A stretch of 64,000 nt of DNA, taken from the NCBI GenBank assembly GCA_029891385.1, contig CM057225.1, positions 9,366,560 through 9,430,559 of the forward strand. The letters are read 5' to 3'. The position numbers and the translations under genes were made by a program. Positions 24,812 through 37,205 of the stretch are shown in pieces. The notes beneath the pieces are model-generated. The model was given only the letters and a program-made list of their open reading frames with translations. It was not told the DNA's origin and ran no database searches. Each line of letters starts with the position of its first letter. The stretch's first letter is position 1. The stretch is from Erythroxylum novogranatense. Its lineage: Eukaryota > Streptophyta > Magnoliopsida > Malpighiales > Erythroxylaceae.

Positions 24812-24825
24812 GAGCTTGGAAGCTC
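24812..24825 (-). promoter_or_regulatory. Conserved LTR hairpin gagcttccaagctc
   Basis: On the minus strand a 5-bp stem with a TCCA loop (or a 6-bp stem with a 2-base loop) is followed by acctcctcc and, further on, by ctccagg. The chromovirus LTR has the same flanks (ctcacccccc ... ctccagg) around gagc-gaaa-gctc. Confidence 0.55.
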
Positions 24826-26279
24826 GTGGATAACATGTTTATTACTCAAATGATAAGCAAAAACGTTTTCAAATCTTATTTTCAATTGATCAACTGTCAC
24901 AGTGGAAAAACATCGGAGGTTTTTTTCTCAAAAGCTTCTCAATTTCCAAAATCATTTATAAACATTTTCAACATTTTCCAAAACTACCATAGTGGAAAAT
25001 CCAAATTTCTCATTTGTCGGATTTTCAAACCATTGTAAACATGAAATGCTTCACATCTAAATGCAGCATATTCTAAACGAAGCAAAAACATATAACACAT
25101 CAATCGGTTTGGGTCGGTCCATAAAACAGGACGTACTGCACATTTCCGCAAAGCGGTCTTATGCAGCCGTGAAACATATGGGGAGTCCAAAATCGGAGTT
25201 CCTATGCCACTAGCGGGCAGCTGGGAGAAGGCTTTAAAAATGAGACCAGTGCACTAACCCCACATGAGGGACCTAACCAAACCCATAGAACACATATTCA
25301 TGTATGAAAAACTAAATGCCCGAAGGCATACTTCGAAATTCAACTTTTCATGTAATCTCAAATTCAACATGATGTCATTCACAATATCACACAAGTTCAC
25401 ATAATCAAATTATCAATCAATTTAACACAATGCACGCAATGAGTATTTCATCTATATCAATTTACTCAAAACCCATTGAATAAACAATTCGAGTCATTTA
25501 TGGAAAATTGTTCGAACCATTGTAAATTTTTCGTAAATCATTTAAAAACAATGACTTTAACACTTTACAAATCATTTCAAAAGCAATTGATTCAATCATT
25601 TATAAAACAACAGCTTATAAAACCACCACTTATAATTAGCTTATAATTTGAAAAATAAACACATTACCCACCTCTTATCCATGCTATAATCTTGTCCAAT
25701 GCTTCAATTTGATCTTTACTTCTCTCTCTCTTCCAACTTAAAATCACCTAAGTCATAATCAACCAAATCCAATATCATAACCATCATACTTCTCAAAATT
25801 TATTACATAAATCACAAACCCATATGAATCTCAAGCCAAATCAACCAAAAACTCACTAAAAACTCAAAGATCAAAATCATCTCTTACCTTTATCTTCTTG
25901 AATTTCGAAATTGCTTGGCTCAAGATGAAGCTCTTACTTCCTTCCATGTTTTTCCCCCATAAACCAAAGAAAAACCTTGCTTGGAACCTCTAAAAACTAA
26001 AACCCTAGCTTCATCTTCCTCCTTCTCCTTCTTCTCCACGAAATCTCCTCCTTTCTCTCTTCTTTCTTTCCCTTCTCTTGTTCTTCTCTTTAATTTTTCG
26101 TAAGTCTCTTCTAGAACGAACGACAATCCCCCTTTTTTTTATATTCCATGTCATTAAAATGGGTGGTCAAAAACCCAATTGCCCCTCCTCATATGCCTAT
26201 AAACTTTAATCTTTAAGTTAACTTCCAAAACTGCCCCTACACTTTCCTTTAAGTTATTCTTACTTGCGAACATGTTTCG

Positions 26280-27150
26280 CACTATCAATTTGAAGGAATT
26301 TGTCAAAACTTCCTTCTAGAGAATTGTTCTTCTATGTCTTAATTTCATAATGCCTCAAGAATCATCCAATTTGGAGCACTACATCAAAAGTTATAGTCCA
26401 ACATGTCGGACATATCATTCTACTAACACATTTTCTATCAATTCACTTCTTGCCACAAATTGGCATTCTTAAAGGCTAAATTGAAATTTCATTTATTCAT
26501 ATGACTTGTAGCCCCATGTCTTAATTTTATTATTCCTCAAACATCGCTTCAATCGGATCTCCACAGATCCCGAATTTCACAAAATACTGAACTATGTTCA
26601 GAAATTGTCTAACTCACTTTAATTCAAACAATCTTGTTCAATTAAGGCTCTAAAATTCATAATTTTCCATAAAAATGAAATTAATTGTCTTAGGAATCCA
26701 ACTCTTCAAGAACCAAACCATTCGGATGTCGGACAGAAAAGATATAAGCAAAAGATTTGACAAGATCAGATGAGGAGGGAGAATAGCAAGATCAGAATGA
26801 GACAAATCATTTCGATTATCATAAGATTCAATCAAACTCTTTCAATTCAACTCCAAATGATACAAATTTTTATGGAGAGAAGGATACATGTCTTAGGAAT
26901 TCATTGCTTCAAGAATCACCTCAATCCGAGGTCGGATAAGTGAGTTATGATCAAAACAACTCAACATGTTCAAACCCTAAATCGATTTGAAACTCTTTTG
27001 ACGCAAATGCCATAACTTTCAATCTAGAGATCGGATTGCTTTCGTTCTTGGACCATTTGAAAGTAGACATCTAGATATACAACTCTTATGAAGACCACAA
27101 AATCAGATTCGGCCTCTAAAATTGTCAAAATTGCATTTTTATCCAGTTGA
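26280..27150 (-). repeat. Degenerate LTR modules
   Basis: Successive stretches with attcaagaagc-like, cataac/aagttat and related phrases occur in reverse complement. The one at 27005-27125 is clearly homologous to 41756-41880 of the chromovirus LTR (aggccgaat, gtggtcttcataagagttgt). Confidence 0.55.
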
Positions 27151-27164
27151 CCCATGGCTTTCCG

Positions 27165-27345
27165 TTAAACGGACATGCATGTCCATTTAACGGACACATA
27201 CGGCCCAAAATGTACCAATCCATCCGAGAATGTTCGTTTAACGGACATCCATGTCCGTCTAAAGGATATGAGCAAGGGAAGAGGTCCTTTAGACCCATAG
27301 CTGTCCGTTAAACGGACTTCCATGTCCGTTTAACGGACATGCATT
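27165..27345. repeat. Cluster of tgtccgtt(t/a)aacggaca palindromes
   Basis: At least six full or decayed copies of a 17-base odd palindrome with 8-base arms are present. The one near 27325 is perfect; others have one or two changes or fused spacers (atgcatgtcc). The same motif occurs at 41565-41730 and 52290-52450. Confidence 0.85.
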
Positions 27346-28417
27346 TCCAAAACCCATTCAAACCTTTTTCCAACGCTTCTTACATCCAACTAACATCATA
27401 TACACTTATAATCTTCACATATTTACTTATTCAAATGGCTAACTCTTCATAATAATCGAAACAACTAATTCAAAATCACAATCTTCTCAAAACTCAACTA
27501 AATTGGTTCTTCGAAACCACAATTCTCAAACATTCATCAAAGCTGTCACTAACATAAATCTTATATAACATCATAACTTGTAACAACTATAACTCTTAAT
27601 CCCAATCTCGAAAACTTGCACACTTGATCTCATTGGAAAGATAAAAGAGCAAGCTATAACTTCAAAGAAGGCAACTTTGGCCAATTCTATTTCAATCATT
27701 CTCTAATTTCCTTTGAATCAACATACACACTTAACATTCATCCTAACTTTACTTTCTTAATTACACATCATTTATAACAATGCAACTATGATTTGGAATT
27801 TATCCAAATCTCAGCCTTAATTCATATGATTTCTTACATTTAATATCATCATGCCATTTACCAAATACCTCTCTTGATTTTTGCATAATATCTCACATAT
27901 ATAACCACAGTTCTTACCTAAGGTTTCTCAACTCACCATCCATACATAATTCACATTTCAATATCATAATCATCTATAACAAAAAGTATATACAAAATCA
28001 CTCATTTACTTTCATTTTCATATTTCTAATTTTCGCTTCAAGGTTCGGGGTCTAACATTGAAGATATGCACATGTCCCCACACAATAAGAATCCCACTTC
28101 AATTCAAATACACAACAATCACTTCGATCCAAACATGCAACAGCCACTTTATTATCTTTTACCGCAATAGGGGATGTGCATGACACAAACATATTGAAGT
28201 AAGAAGAATCTACCTTGAATGTGTTTTCTTCTCTCCGTAATATCCTCACAATTCAACGTTAATGCCATCCAATTACCAACATATCCAACAATAAAATAAT
28301 TCCAATATCAACATGATAATAGACTCTAATGTAGTGTATAATTTCTACAAATTATATCTTATATGTCTAATTAAAATGTCAAAACTAAATAAAAAATATA
28401 TACAATATATCCTATCA

Positions 28418-30050
28418 GGAGGTTTTAATGGGAACCAAAATTTACCCATTAACATTGAAGACAATGCAATCGGCACATAAAAATGTCTGTAATCATTAAT
28501 GCGTTTCATGAATGTTCAAAGTTCAATGAAGACCGGCTGAGGGACACCACCAGAAATAATAGATTTGAAATACAATTGAATTTGGTTTTCAAGAAAAAGG
28601 CCAAATTTAAGTAGTCTCCTTTTTTAGTTTTGAGAGCTCCTGCCTTATGATTCCTCCTCTCTGCAAATGAGCATTTAAAATACATGTTAAACTTGGATAT
28701 AATATTTTCACAAAGATAATGAAACATGTATGCTTTTCTCGTCCAAAGCAGCAAGCAAATGGAAAAGAAAGTCAAATCAGCTTCTCTCGTCCAAAGCCTG
28801 AGCTAAAGCACCCGATGAGGAGACGTTAACAAGATGGTATCTTAGGGCACTGTTCGTTGAAAGTACAGCATAAATGCTACATAAGAGGTAAAGTTTAAAT
28901 TTTGAAACATCTACTGTGACAATTGGCCAGTTGATCATAAAATTTTTATTTTAGAAAAACTCCAGAGTTTGTTGGAACTCAGACATGCATGAAGCAAATT
29001 ATTAAGAAAAGATTTAGACATGCTCGTGCATGGAGATGGTTTAAAACAACACAGCCTGGCCTGGGGTTCTTGACCTGCAAAGTACTGTTAGTTGAACCGA
29101 ATTCACAGGTACAATGCATGTGCGTAGTTCATATATATATATATTTTTTGGCAGATATGCACAGCTCATTCTCAATTTTAAAAAATATATTTCAAATAAA
29201 ATTAAATATGAATATTTTTTATAACAATAATACATTAACAATGAAATGATGTACACTTGAATAAAATTATATTTAAACCTATATATTTGAACCAAATATA
29301 AAATAAAGTATTATATAAAAATATAATATAGCATATACTTTTCATTAACATAATATTTTGATGAATATAATAATTTTAATAAAAAATTTTATATTTAAAT
29401 ATTTCAAACTTTTATCTAGAAAAGTGTATAAATACATTAATTAAATGTTAGTTGCATCAATTAGAAAGCGAAAGTAATAATTTTGATTAAAATATTCAAG
29501 TACCATATTAATATGTAAGATATTTTCTGGCATTAATATAAAAATGCAGATTTTACACAGTTTAAACAAACTCGTCAAATAGGAGTATTATATTCCTAAA
29601 TTCAAATAAATTTAATTCTTAATAGAAGAAAATCAAATTAAAATCCCAAATGTCTATATTCTTAAGGTTTGTCACATTCCGTTTAAATATATGTGGGACT
29701 AAAATATATAATATTTTAAAAGGAAAAATTAAGATGATTTTAGTAAGTACAAAATTAAAATTATTAAATTAAAATGATAAAATTTCGAAATTATGTTTAA
29801 ATTTTTATTATAAATATTTATCGAAAAGAAATGGTCTTAAAATTAAATATGATATTGAATGTAAATTAAAATCATTTTAAAAAATAAACATTTTTTATAT
29901 GAAAAGATACTCCAATTATTATTTTATTTTTGCCTATGTCACTAATAGTTAAAAAAAGGAAATTTTCTTTCAGAAAAGACAAATCATATTTAGTTGAGAG
30001 GGAAGGAGACGACCAAGCCTTAGCCACCTCCATATTGAACTTTGGGATTC
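28418..30050. other. AT-rich intergenic region upstream of the SEO-like gene
   Basis: No coding similarity or clear element was found. There is a short (AT) run near 29130 and many A/T homopolymers. The proximal part presumably holds the promoter of the downstream gene. Confidence 0.6.
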
Positions 30051-30051
30051 C

Positions 30052-30060
30052 CATAAATAG
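30052..30060 (+). promoter_or_regulatory. Candidate TATA box of the SEO-like gene
   Basis: cataaatag lies 114 bases before the first ATG (30174), a reasonable TATA distance with a short 5' UTR. Based on motif and position only. Confidence 0.4.
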
Positions 30061-30173
30061 CCTAACGTAGTTAGGAACGAGGACACAGCGAGCTTAAGTC
30101 AACTCACTCAGGATTTGCTCTCTTGTCCCAAATCTTCTTCTGTTTTTTCCTCCTACCTTGGTCTTCTGCAACT

Positions 30174-31909
30174 ATGGCCGCCCCTAACATGTCTCCTCAG
30201 ATTGCCCTGATGAACAAAATTAAGGCAACCCATCTCTCTGGTATCCCAAGAGAACTTGATGTTGCGCCGCTTCTGCTCATCGTTGAGAACATCTTTGATC
30301 CCACAGTGCAAGTTTGTACTTTTTTTAAACTTCGTGAGCTGATATTATTCACTATATATACAAGTGCACGATCATTTTCCTTTTGAAACTACAGGTGGAC
30401 GTTACACACCCTGCTGTACAGTCTGAACTGTCCTTCCTCATCGATCGGCTTTCATGCGAGGTCAGTTTGATTCGGTGTTAGCTACATATCAAATGCTCGG
30501 TTAGATTTCCTAAAAGAGTATATTTCAATGAATGGATTTTCCATATCTCTTACAAGGCCTTAAGGAGGGTTGATTCTGAGACCGCAGCACTCACAATACT
30601 CAACATGATTGGAACCTATGACTGGGACGTGAAGCTTGTGTTGAGCTTGGCAGCTTTTGCTTTGAACTACGGAAGTTTTCTGCTCGTAAACAGGACTCAT
30701 TCAACTAACGAACTTGCAGAATCAATTGCAAAACTCAGAGGATTGCCTACTTTGTCCTGTAATGAGACCCTAAATAAGCTGATCAACTCCATGGTAAAGT
30801 TAGCTAAGTGTGTTCTTGAGTTCCAGAGGCTACCACGGGTCTACATAAGTGAGATATTTCAAGCATTTGCTAATGGTTTGGAGCACATCAAATTTGCTGC
30901 CTACATGACTGTGAAGAGCATCGTGACTTGCTCTATTTATATTAGTAGCATTACAAGTTTTGTAGCTACTCAGAGTACCATCCTCGGCCATGGATTTCAG
31001 TAAGCATAGCTCTGGGTCTTTCGCGCTTCTACTTTCAAAGCAGTTCATTATACCTGTTTTCTTAAATGGTTTTCCTACTTAGATTCCTGGAAGCAGATCT
31101 ATCAGGATGTACTCAGCAACTGATTACGACTTGCGAATCTCTGAACCAGCATTTGGTTGAGTGCAACACCCATATAGGTTGGCTATTGCATATATAATTT
31201 CATCAAAAACTTGTTTAAGAAAATATGGTTGATTTGTGATGGTCTTATGGATGCAGTAACACGCAAGAATGACGAGTTCTACCAACAGCTTGTGAAGTAC
31301 TTCGGGCAAACCACCCAGTCGTATAGCACCATCACCCTTCTAACCAACCTACTTTGTGCCAATGATAATGATCGCCGACCACTGGATCTTATCCAGTGTT
31401 CTTCTTCTGTTTCTGCTGCCACTACGGTTTGTTCCTAATAACATGATGCACTTTATATGTCACAGATCTCTACTGCATAGCTGTTCATTCCTGTATACGC
31501 ATTTCATTTACAGGTTTCAATCAATGAGCTAAATTTAGTAAGAAAGAACGTGCTCATGTTCTTCTCAACCGTGGAGATATCAACAGTTGAGATCACAAAC
31601 ATCATTAGTGTTTACGAAAAGCACAAAGCTGCTTGTGAAATTGTGTGGATCCCAATTGTAGAACAGTGGACTGAAGTTGCTGTTAGTAAGTTCAACAGCC
31701 TCCAAGCTTTGATGCCATGGTACACAATCCGCAAACCGGAGTTGTTGCATACGGTGGTGGTTAAGTTCGTGAAGAATAAGTGGCAGTTTGGACGCAAACC
31801 TATGCTTGTTGTGCTTGATCAGAAGGGGAAGTTGAGTTGTTCTGATGCATTCCATATGGTCCAGATTTGGGGAGTCGATGCCTTCCCTTTCACTATTTCT
31901 AGATATTAG
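30174..31909 (+). CDS. SEO: Sieve-element-occlusion (SEO) family protein, short, six exons
   Basis: SEO proteins form phloem P-protein filaments that plug sieve tubes. My model has exons 30174-30311, 30395-30460, 30557-30999, 31083-31177, 31257-31426 and 31514-31909. All introns are GT-AG and the total is 1308 bases (435 residues plus stop). The start is the first ATG (MAAPNMSPQIALMNKIKATH). The N-terminal SEO domain shows ELDVAPLLLIVENIFDP and LNMIGTYDWDVKLVLSLAAF. The C-terminal SEO domain shows LMFFSTVEIS, ALMPWYTIRKPELLHTVVVK, KPMLVVLDQKGKL and MVQIWGVDAFPFT. The protein then ends ISRY-stop. Family members are usually well over 600 residues and continue past this point, so the C-terminus is missing. 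The Cys/Gly-rich stretch normally before the YDWDVK block also seems absent. It could be a truncated functional paralogue or a recent pseudogene. Confidence 0.75.
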
Positions 31910-32217
31910 TGCCGGAGTTCTTGATACCTCTAGCAATGCCGCTTCAAACATAGCAATTAGCGGTGGTTCTAATGCTGCTTTTGTTGAAACTTCCACCATT
32001 GAATCATCTAATGTTGCTGGCGCAAAACATATCCTTGAATTATACTGATTCTCTTCTTCGTAACGTAAGTGTGTTTTTCCATTTCTGTGTTTGATGTTTT
32101 GGTCTTTTTTCTTCTTGAGCTGTAACGGGTTGGCATATGACGCCATGCAATAACATTCAAGTAGTGTTGCCGTTGATTGTCACTGAATAACTAGTCCTCC
32201 GATTTGAAATGAATAAA
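31910..32217 (+). terminator. 3' UTR with polyadenylation signal
   Basis: aataaa at 32212-32217 follows the stop by about 300 bases. Shortly after the stop another frame (31845-32048) is open and Ser/Asn/Ala-rich but has no SEO similarity, so I treat it as UTR. Confidence 0.45.
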
Positions 32218-33843
32218 AGATTCGACCACTTTGAATCATAATTTCATCTAAATTTTCGGTGCTATATATGTATGTATATATGTATCAGTAAGCTAATAAT
32301 TTGTTTGTTTATGATTGAGTGTTGACAAGTTGGGTGAACGCTTCCTAGTTAAAATATGAGGTTACACAGTTGAAGTTTTTTTTTTCAATTTTTCATAAGC
32401 GTAAGTCCCTTTAACTTACAACAATTAATTTGAGCATATAAGAATGGAAACAAACTTGCTTGACACTTGAAGAAATGGTTTTAATTTACTGAAGAATAAT
32501 ACTTTAAAAAACCTAATTTGATTATGAAGACAATGTATCAAACTACCAATCCTTTTATACAGCGAGATCAGAAACCAAAATTACTCATTAAACTTACAAA
32601 ACGAAGTTGATTCCATGTGACATTTTAATTAATTGTATATCTTTGTTATTCTCATCATCATTCTATAATAAGCAAAATTAACATTAATGATAATAGTTGA
32701 ATTAATGAGTTTCCAAAGTCTTATTTAAATGCAACATAATTTGAACGAATTAATAAGAATGTCGAAATACATAGCAACATTCATAGTCTATGTTGATTTA
32801 TGTACTATAACTAATCAGTTCGTTATAGATATAATTAATTAAAGTTTTCTTTATTTTATGCATATTTGTTTAATTAACTAAAGTATAATATAAAATTCAA
32901 GAGATAAATATATCTTGCAAATAAAATTATGATACAATTATAACAATAAGATCCACACTGTATTTATATATTATCCTTAAATTGTTCATAGTAATTCCTA
33001 TTTAAATAAAACTAAAGAGTAATATAGCCTAAAGGTTAACACACATTGTGTTTCAGTATTTATAAAGGATATAGTCCATCTCAAAGACTAAAGTATGGAG
33101 ATAATTAAATAAATATATAGTTTATTAAGTTTACTAAACTAGCTTGGGGATCTCATATAAGAATTGTAATGTTTTGATATCATAAATGACTTATTCTATT
33201 TAAAGTAACTCACTTAGATATAATATTAAATATGTAGAAATAGCCAAGTAAATTAATAAAATATTTGTAACTATAAAATAAGGAGAATGTTCTATTATTC
33301 TTAATTAGTAGTGATTTTAAAAATATTTGATCATAGTTAATTGAAATTGGAAAAATGATATTTTATAATATCAATTGTAAATTAATTGATATTTAGTAAC
33401 AAAAACTATAATTGAATTTAAATAGAGTATACATTTATTTTCTATCATATATCTAATTGCAGAAAATTATAATTGAATTGAATTTAAATAGATTAGACAT
33501 TTATTTTCTTCCATATGTCTAATTAGATGGTCATGATGTGTTATTAAATGTAGGCCTTGATCTATAAATATAAATTATTTAATTTAAAATTTTAGATAAA
33601 TTAAAAGAAGCTTTAATTTAACTAATTATAATTACAATTCATAATCATTGTCATCATACTAAAAAGAGTATTTTAAAATAAAATTTTAATTTAATTTAAG
33701 TTGGACTTAATTATAAAATAAATTTTTTAAGGTAATTAGACTCTAATTGTAGTTAGTAGTTTAATTTTAATTAGAGAAACCCTAATTTCTTTTTCTATAA
33801 ATAGGAAAAAGATATCGGAAAGTTAGGATTCTTATCTTTTCAT
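32218..33843. other. AT-rich intergenic DNA
   Basis: No gene was seen. It contains a 66-bp tandem duplication (33411-33524) and long A/T runs. Confidence 0.6.
33411..33524. repeat. 66-bp tandem duplication
   Basis: gaatttaaatag ... acatttattttct ... tctaatt occurs at 33414 and again at 33480 with a few substitutions. Confidence 0.8.
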
Positions 33844-34667
33844 CAATGTTACGAATACCATACCGAACTTGGTATCGGATTAGGTTCTAATGCTAAGTAT
33901 TGTACCAAATCATGGATTAATATCGGTACCATTTAGAGTAATTTTTAAAGCTATGAAGTAATCTTTGAATATTTTTAAAATTACATAATAGTCCATTTTT
34001 ATATTATACTATTGTACTATATATTTTTAACTATGTCTCCAAAATCATAATAATAAATAATAATCATAATTTTAATTTAATTTATAAATTAATTTAATAA
34101 TTATTAATAAATATAATTAAATTTAAAATATATTTTAAAATATATAAATTTTAAATAAATTTTGATTTAATAATTAAAAATATAAATAATAAATATTATT
34201 TTATAAATAATATTTTAAATTATTTTAAAAAATAAAATATTTTTATTAATACATTATTAATAAATATTATATAAAATTTTAATAAAATTTTAAATTTAAA
34301 TAATTTTAAAGTTTTATTTAATTTATAATTATTATTAATAATAAAAATTTATTTTATTTTAAAATAAAAATAAAAATTTACAATAATTATAAAAGTTGAA
34401 GTAAATAAAATAACTAATTAAAATTTTGAAAAAAGAAGGGGAAGAAGAGGCGGGAGTGAGGGAAAAATAGTATAAATTTTTTTGAAAATTTTGCAAAAAA
34501 GTCCCTCCATTTTTTAAAATTTCTGATATTGGTCGGTATTTTGAATACCAGTAGTATCGATCGATACTGACCGGTATTCAAACCCAGTACAACTGACCCT
34601 GATATCGTATCAGTTTTAGTTCTATACGGTACATACCGACAAGTACATATCGGTATCCAAAACACTG
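33844..34667. mobile_element. hAT-type MITE, 824 bp
   Basis: The left end is caatgttacgaatacc; the right end, reverse-complemented, is cagtgttttggataccg. These form an imperfect inverted repeat beginning like hAT termini (CAGTGTT). Exact 8-bp flanks cttttcat are at 33836-33843 and 34668-34675, the target-duplication length of the hAT superfamily. The interior is almost pure A/T with ggtat(c/t)gg-type repeats at both ends and no transposase. Confidence 0.85.
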
Positions 34668-34675
34668 CTTTTCAT

Positions 34676-36490
34676 CTTAAAAGTATTTAAATTTTTTTCT
34701 CTATTATGAGAATATCATTAAGGATTAGATATGTGATCATTTTGTAGTTGATAGTTCAAGAATAAATTTTTTGTAAAAATTTGAATCCTGTACATGTCAA
34801 CCCTATTTTAGCACAAAGTGAATTTTAACCCTCAATATTTTCAATAGAATAATATTTGAACTTTAATGTTTTAAAATGTTCAATTTAAACCATAACATTT
34901 TTAAATATCCAAAATAGACTCTAAGTGAATAGATAATTCGACGTAGTTAACTATCCGTTAATTAAATGTCCAACAGTTGATGGCAACCATTAATCTCTGG
35001 ACATATGAGAACTCCTTCATGAACTCCTTTAGAAATGAGTACATTTCCCATTTCTGTGTTGCCATGTTTTGATTTGAGTAATTTGTATAAAAAAAGCTTA
35101 AACACATCTCAATTTTATAATACTTGCTCGAGCTTTAAAAGGTCATATTAAAATACTTAAACTTTTAATTTTGTACAAAAACATCATAATTTTTTTCATT
35201 AATGTCACTGACATGACTCGATACGTCAAGTTTTTGTACTTGTTGTGTGGCTGACATGAGTCCATTATTTATCTAATTAATTATTAATTATTTTATTAAA
35301 TTTTAAAACATAAAACCTAATCTTTTATCTTCTCCGATGACCTATTTACTTCTATCCCAATACATTTTCTGCTTCCTTCCTCATCAATTATTATCCTTCT
35401 TTTCTCTTAGGACTAATAAATGATGTGGGCACAGTTCCACTCGCCATTTATCACCGTCACCAATCCATTTACACAATCATATAACAAAACTTAAGCAGCC
35501 CAATACACGACATATTAGAAACAAGCAAAAGTGGACGAAAATCTGCATCTTTTAAATGATCTTCCAATTCAGGATATGATTACATAGACAAACAAAAGCA
35601 ACCAACAAGAATTATGAGAGAGGGAAGCATAATATCTCAACAACTAGAACTCTTCAAAAACCAACCTTCCTACTCAAATTTCCCACTCCTAAAACCCTTT
35701 GCGAAAGAGAGAAGATAAAAATGGTTTTAGAAATAAAAAATTGGAGCGACAAACAGCAACTCAAAGTGATTTCACAAAGAGAACCTTAATTATCTTTTTT
35801 TAAATGAAAAAGAATTTTAATTATAGTAAAAACTAAATCTAAGTTACAACAAATTTATGGCTTTAAGCTTACCATCATATTACAATATGACCAAAAACAA
35901 AAACTCCCTAAGGTAGGATAATTGTCTACAAGATAAACAACAACAAGAAACAACTATATGCACTGCAGATGTTTCATCTTCAAGGAAAAGCTCATTCACC
36001 ATTTCTAGTTTATGAGGGTCATTTAACCCCGTAATGTTCCACTTTTTAACTCCTGGTTTTTGGGATTTGACTTTCTCTTCCTTACAGATTTCCTTTTTGC
36101 AGGTTTGGATTGCACGTAAAAATCTCCATAGATGTCAGGGAAATGGGTTGCCGCTAATCGAGTATCACAGTCCACTGCTTGTTTTTAAGAGATGATACCC
36201 ATCCCCTGATTCTCAGTTTGTCCAACAGTTGTTAATGGAGTCAGCATGTTGGCCCAATCCATCTGACAATGCTCTAAATATTGGGAGGTGAAATCATTCG
36301 CACCACTGCCCAGACTCTCCACATTATCTGCATTGGAGTTGTCAAGAGTTGGTTGTTCCTGGGAACTTGTTCAGACCCCAAACCAACTAATTGATTACCA
36401 TTGTCTACAACCTGAGCCATTTATGCAGCCAAAACACCATTAACTACATCCACAACACCATTAAGCACGCCCAACAACAATATTAGTATT
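34676..36490. other. Intergenic DNA, no gene recognised
   Basis: AT-rich sequence. No coding frame with recognisable similarity was found. The right part (35980-36490) may already belong to the LINE-like fragment. Confidence 0.5.
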
Positions 36491-37205
36491 TTTATCCGCT
36501 ATAAGAAGGCTATATTTAACAATTTCAACCTAGGTTGTATCAAAAACTACACTAGTAATAGTAATCATTGCATATTCAACAGCATCAACCATACTATTAA
36601 CAATTTCTATAGCACTACTAATGTTATTATCTACCTTTGCTAAGGGTGATTCATAGATAACTCCCCTGTCTTCATTTATTACACCATTCTTATCATCAAC
36701 TACACCAGAATCTAGTAACTTATCATGCCATCCAATTTGAAACATCTTACCTGTAGTCTTCCAGATTTTGCTATCATTCGTCGATTTCCAAGGATAGGAG
36801 ATGGGTATGACCTTCTTCTCTAGTTCACCCTTGTCAGTCAACCGAAGAATGTGAAGTGAATAAGGTAGGGAGGCCTTTTTTTATACTTCAATGCACATTT
36901 TAGATTAGCAAATTCGTTCCATCATTACAGTTTGGGAATTCATACAAATGGGTTTGCTCAAGGAACTAGCCATGTAGCTAAGACCCTCAGTGGTCTAAAA
37001 CTCCATTAGAACCTTATGAAATTGTACCTATAGTGGCAAGGTGTCTATCTGACCTTTGTCCATTACCATTCTCGACCCCCATTTCTGAATGAAGAGGGGT
37101 AACCCTCCGATGTGCCAGGAATCCTGTTCCATAATCTCGTCGAGGTTGGTGCTATCAACAAACTTGAACAGAATGGAGTTTTCTTCCCTGAGCATTGCTT
37201 TCTCA
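36491..37205 (-). pseudogene. LINE-associated DUF4283 ORF1 fragment
   Basis: On the minus strand from about 37165 the frame reads STNLDEIMEQDSWHIGGLPL, then IQKWGSRMVMDKGQIDTLPL. A stop replaces the expected Trp before VQFHKV. Later come GLSYMASSLSKPICM, CIEV and IPISYPWKSTNDSKIWK (36760-36810). This is the order of the DUF4283 domain of plant non-LTR retrotransposon Gag-like proteins, where YPWKP precedes a CCHC knuckle. Here that knuckle has lost its cysteines (IWKTTGKMFQIG). It is cut on the right by the Copia LTR beginning at 37206. Several stops; non-functional. Confidence 0.6.

Larger units (their letters stand above)
23726..28057 (-). mobile_element. Solo LTR, Tekay/Del-like gypsy, 4332 bp
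   Basis: The plus-strand ends are TGTTGGATCCCG and GGGTCTAACA. The flanks are ttgaa at 23721-23725 and ttgaa at 28058-28062. Orientation is minus: the 23726 end resembles the reverse complement of the chromovirus LTR end at 53217, and blocks near 27100 match 41756-41800 in reverse complement. On the minus strand the order is modules with palindromes, a TATA-like TATAAAAAA (about 26133-26143), a hairpin at 24812-24825, then the end. No coding sequence is present. Confidence 0.88.
22696..28417 (-). mobile_element. Copia LTR B, split by a solo gypsy LTR
   Basis: It lies between the PBS-like site and a minus-strand start at 28417, where the expected TGTTAGGATA has become TGATAGGATA. The 4332-bp insertion at 23726-28057 plus a ttgaa duplication interrupts it; without these it is about 1.39 kb. 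The uninterrupted equivalent of the insertion point is visible in LTR A (gtagcttgaagatgtgcaca near 17604). Sequence right of 28417 does not resemble Copia 3' sequence, so this is probably the true 5' LTR. Confidence 0.75.

Noticed and set aside
25920..26126. Glu/Lys-rich frame on the minus strand
   Set aside because: Lies in the transcribed part of an LTR after its TATA box; composition comes from ctt/gaa-rich sequence and there is no homologue.
30123..30173. Upstream extension of the SEO reading frame giving a hydrophobic N-terminus
   Set aside because: The frame opens at TTG, not ATG; the first ATG is 30174. SEO proteins are not expected to carry a signal peptide, so the hydrophobic stretch is UTR.
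31845..32048. Open frame rich in Ser/Asn/Ala overlapping the SEO stop
   Set aside because: Different frame, low complexity, no SEO similarity; best read as 3' UTR. A frameshift joining it to the gene would still not restore the family's C-terminus.
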